Assembly (NCBI GenBank): GCA_031285245.1
Contig: JAITWN010000057.1
Span: forward strand, 1 to 5,652
Direction of reading: 5' to 3'
From: Chromatiales bacterium
Lineage (GTDB): Bacteria > Pseudomonadota > Gammaproteobacteria > SZUA-140
DNA: 5,652 nt
The position numbers and the translations under genes were made by a program. This document shows, one piece after another, positions 5,595 to 5,652 of the stretch. The number at the start of each line of letters is the position of its first letter. Within the stretch, counting starts at the first letter, position 1. The notes beneath the pieces are model-generated. The model did not search any database. It saw only the letters and a program-made list of their open reading frames with translations, and was not told the origin of the DNA.

Positions 5595-5610
5595 AGGCAC
5601 AGAGCGTGCA
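5595..5610 (+). promoter_or_regulatory. Sigma-54 (-24/-12) promoter before the next gene (probably fliE)
   Basis: AGGCACAGAGCGTGCA keeps GGCAC and TGCA of the consensus, with GG (5596-5597) and GC (5608-5609) exactly ten bases apart. Transcription should begin about 5621, 26 bases before ATG 5647. It shares the initial A and the A at position seven with the promoter at 4155-4170. The element lies in the 69-base non-coding gap after the FleR-like gene. Confidence 0.75.
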
Positions 5611-5632
5611 TAGAGTCAGAATCAAGTTGAGT

Positions 5633-5639
5633 GGGGGGA
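5633..5639 (+). promoter_or_regulatory. Ribosome binding site of the downstream gene
   Basis: GGGGGGA lies seven bases before ATG 5647. Together with the sigma-54 promoter just upstream it marks a real gene start at the right edge. Confidence 0.6.
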
Positions 5640-5646
5640 ACGCACG

Positions 5647-5652
5647 ATGAGC
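5647..5652 (+). CDS. fliE: Start of the next gene, probably fliE (two codons visible)
   Basis: Only ATG AGC (Met-Ser) is inside the window. A gene start is supported by the ribosome site at 5633-5639 and the sigma-54 promoter at 5595-5610. The identity is inferred purely from gene order: in Pseudomonas and xanthomonads fliE, encoding the basal-body protein that joins the MS ring to the rod, follows fleR or fleQ and opens the fliEFGHIJ operon. The sequence itself does not prove this. Confidence 0.45.

Noticed and set aside
5615..5630. GTCA...TTGA in the presumed fliE leader as a FleQ site
   Set aside because: The arms are two bases too far apart and the final C is missing; kept only as a weak resemblance.

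Overview
This window is a piece of a gammaproteobacterial polar-flagellum gene cluster, all on the + strand. The gene order fliD-fliS-fliT-(pilZ)-fleQ-(FleR-like)-[fliE] follows the Pseudomonas order fliD-fliS-fliT-fleQ-fleS-fleR-fliE. The PilZ gene inside the cluster, the moderately high GC and the protein flavour suggest a Xanthomonadales/Lysobacterales-like or related gammaproteobacterium. That placement is inference from gene order and remembered sequences; I cannot name a genus.

Layout. Positions 1-1035 hold the C-terminal part of the filament cap protein FliD, cut by the left edge. The filament chaperone fliS (1064-1495) follows, and a small FliT-like chaperone (1492-1800) overlaps its stop through ATGA. 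After a 62-base gap comes a PilZ-type protein (1863-2471) that appears to lack the canonical cyclic-di-GMP residues and carries a heptad-repeat helix. A 187-base gap holds a likely sigma-70 promoter (TTGACA-N17-TAGGCT) and then the flagellar master regulator fleQ (2659-4080). The next gap, 4081-4233, contains a very good sigma-54 promoter, a possible FleQ-type dyad and a GC-rich leader hairpin. It precedes a second enhancer-binding protein (4234-5577), which has an N-terminal PAS domain instead of a receiver. A second sigma-54 promoter (5595-5610) and a Shine-Dalgarno sequence precede a start codon at 5647, most likely fliE, with only two codons visible.

How it fits together. FleQ, made from a sigma-70-type promoter, would act with sigma-54 to switch on the second regulator. 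That regulator would in turn activate later sigma-54 promoters, such as the one before the presumed fliE. FliS and FliT serve as export chaperones for filament and cap subunits, and the PilZ protein may be a post-translational input.

The most interesting point is that the fleS-fleR slot is filled by one gene. Its PAS domain resembles that of the FleS kinase and is joined directly to the AAA+/Fis part of a FleR-like regulator, with no kinase and no receiver domain. This looks like a two-component system collapsed into a one-component sensor-activator.
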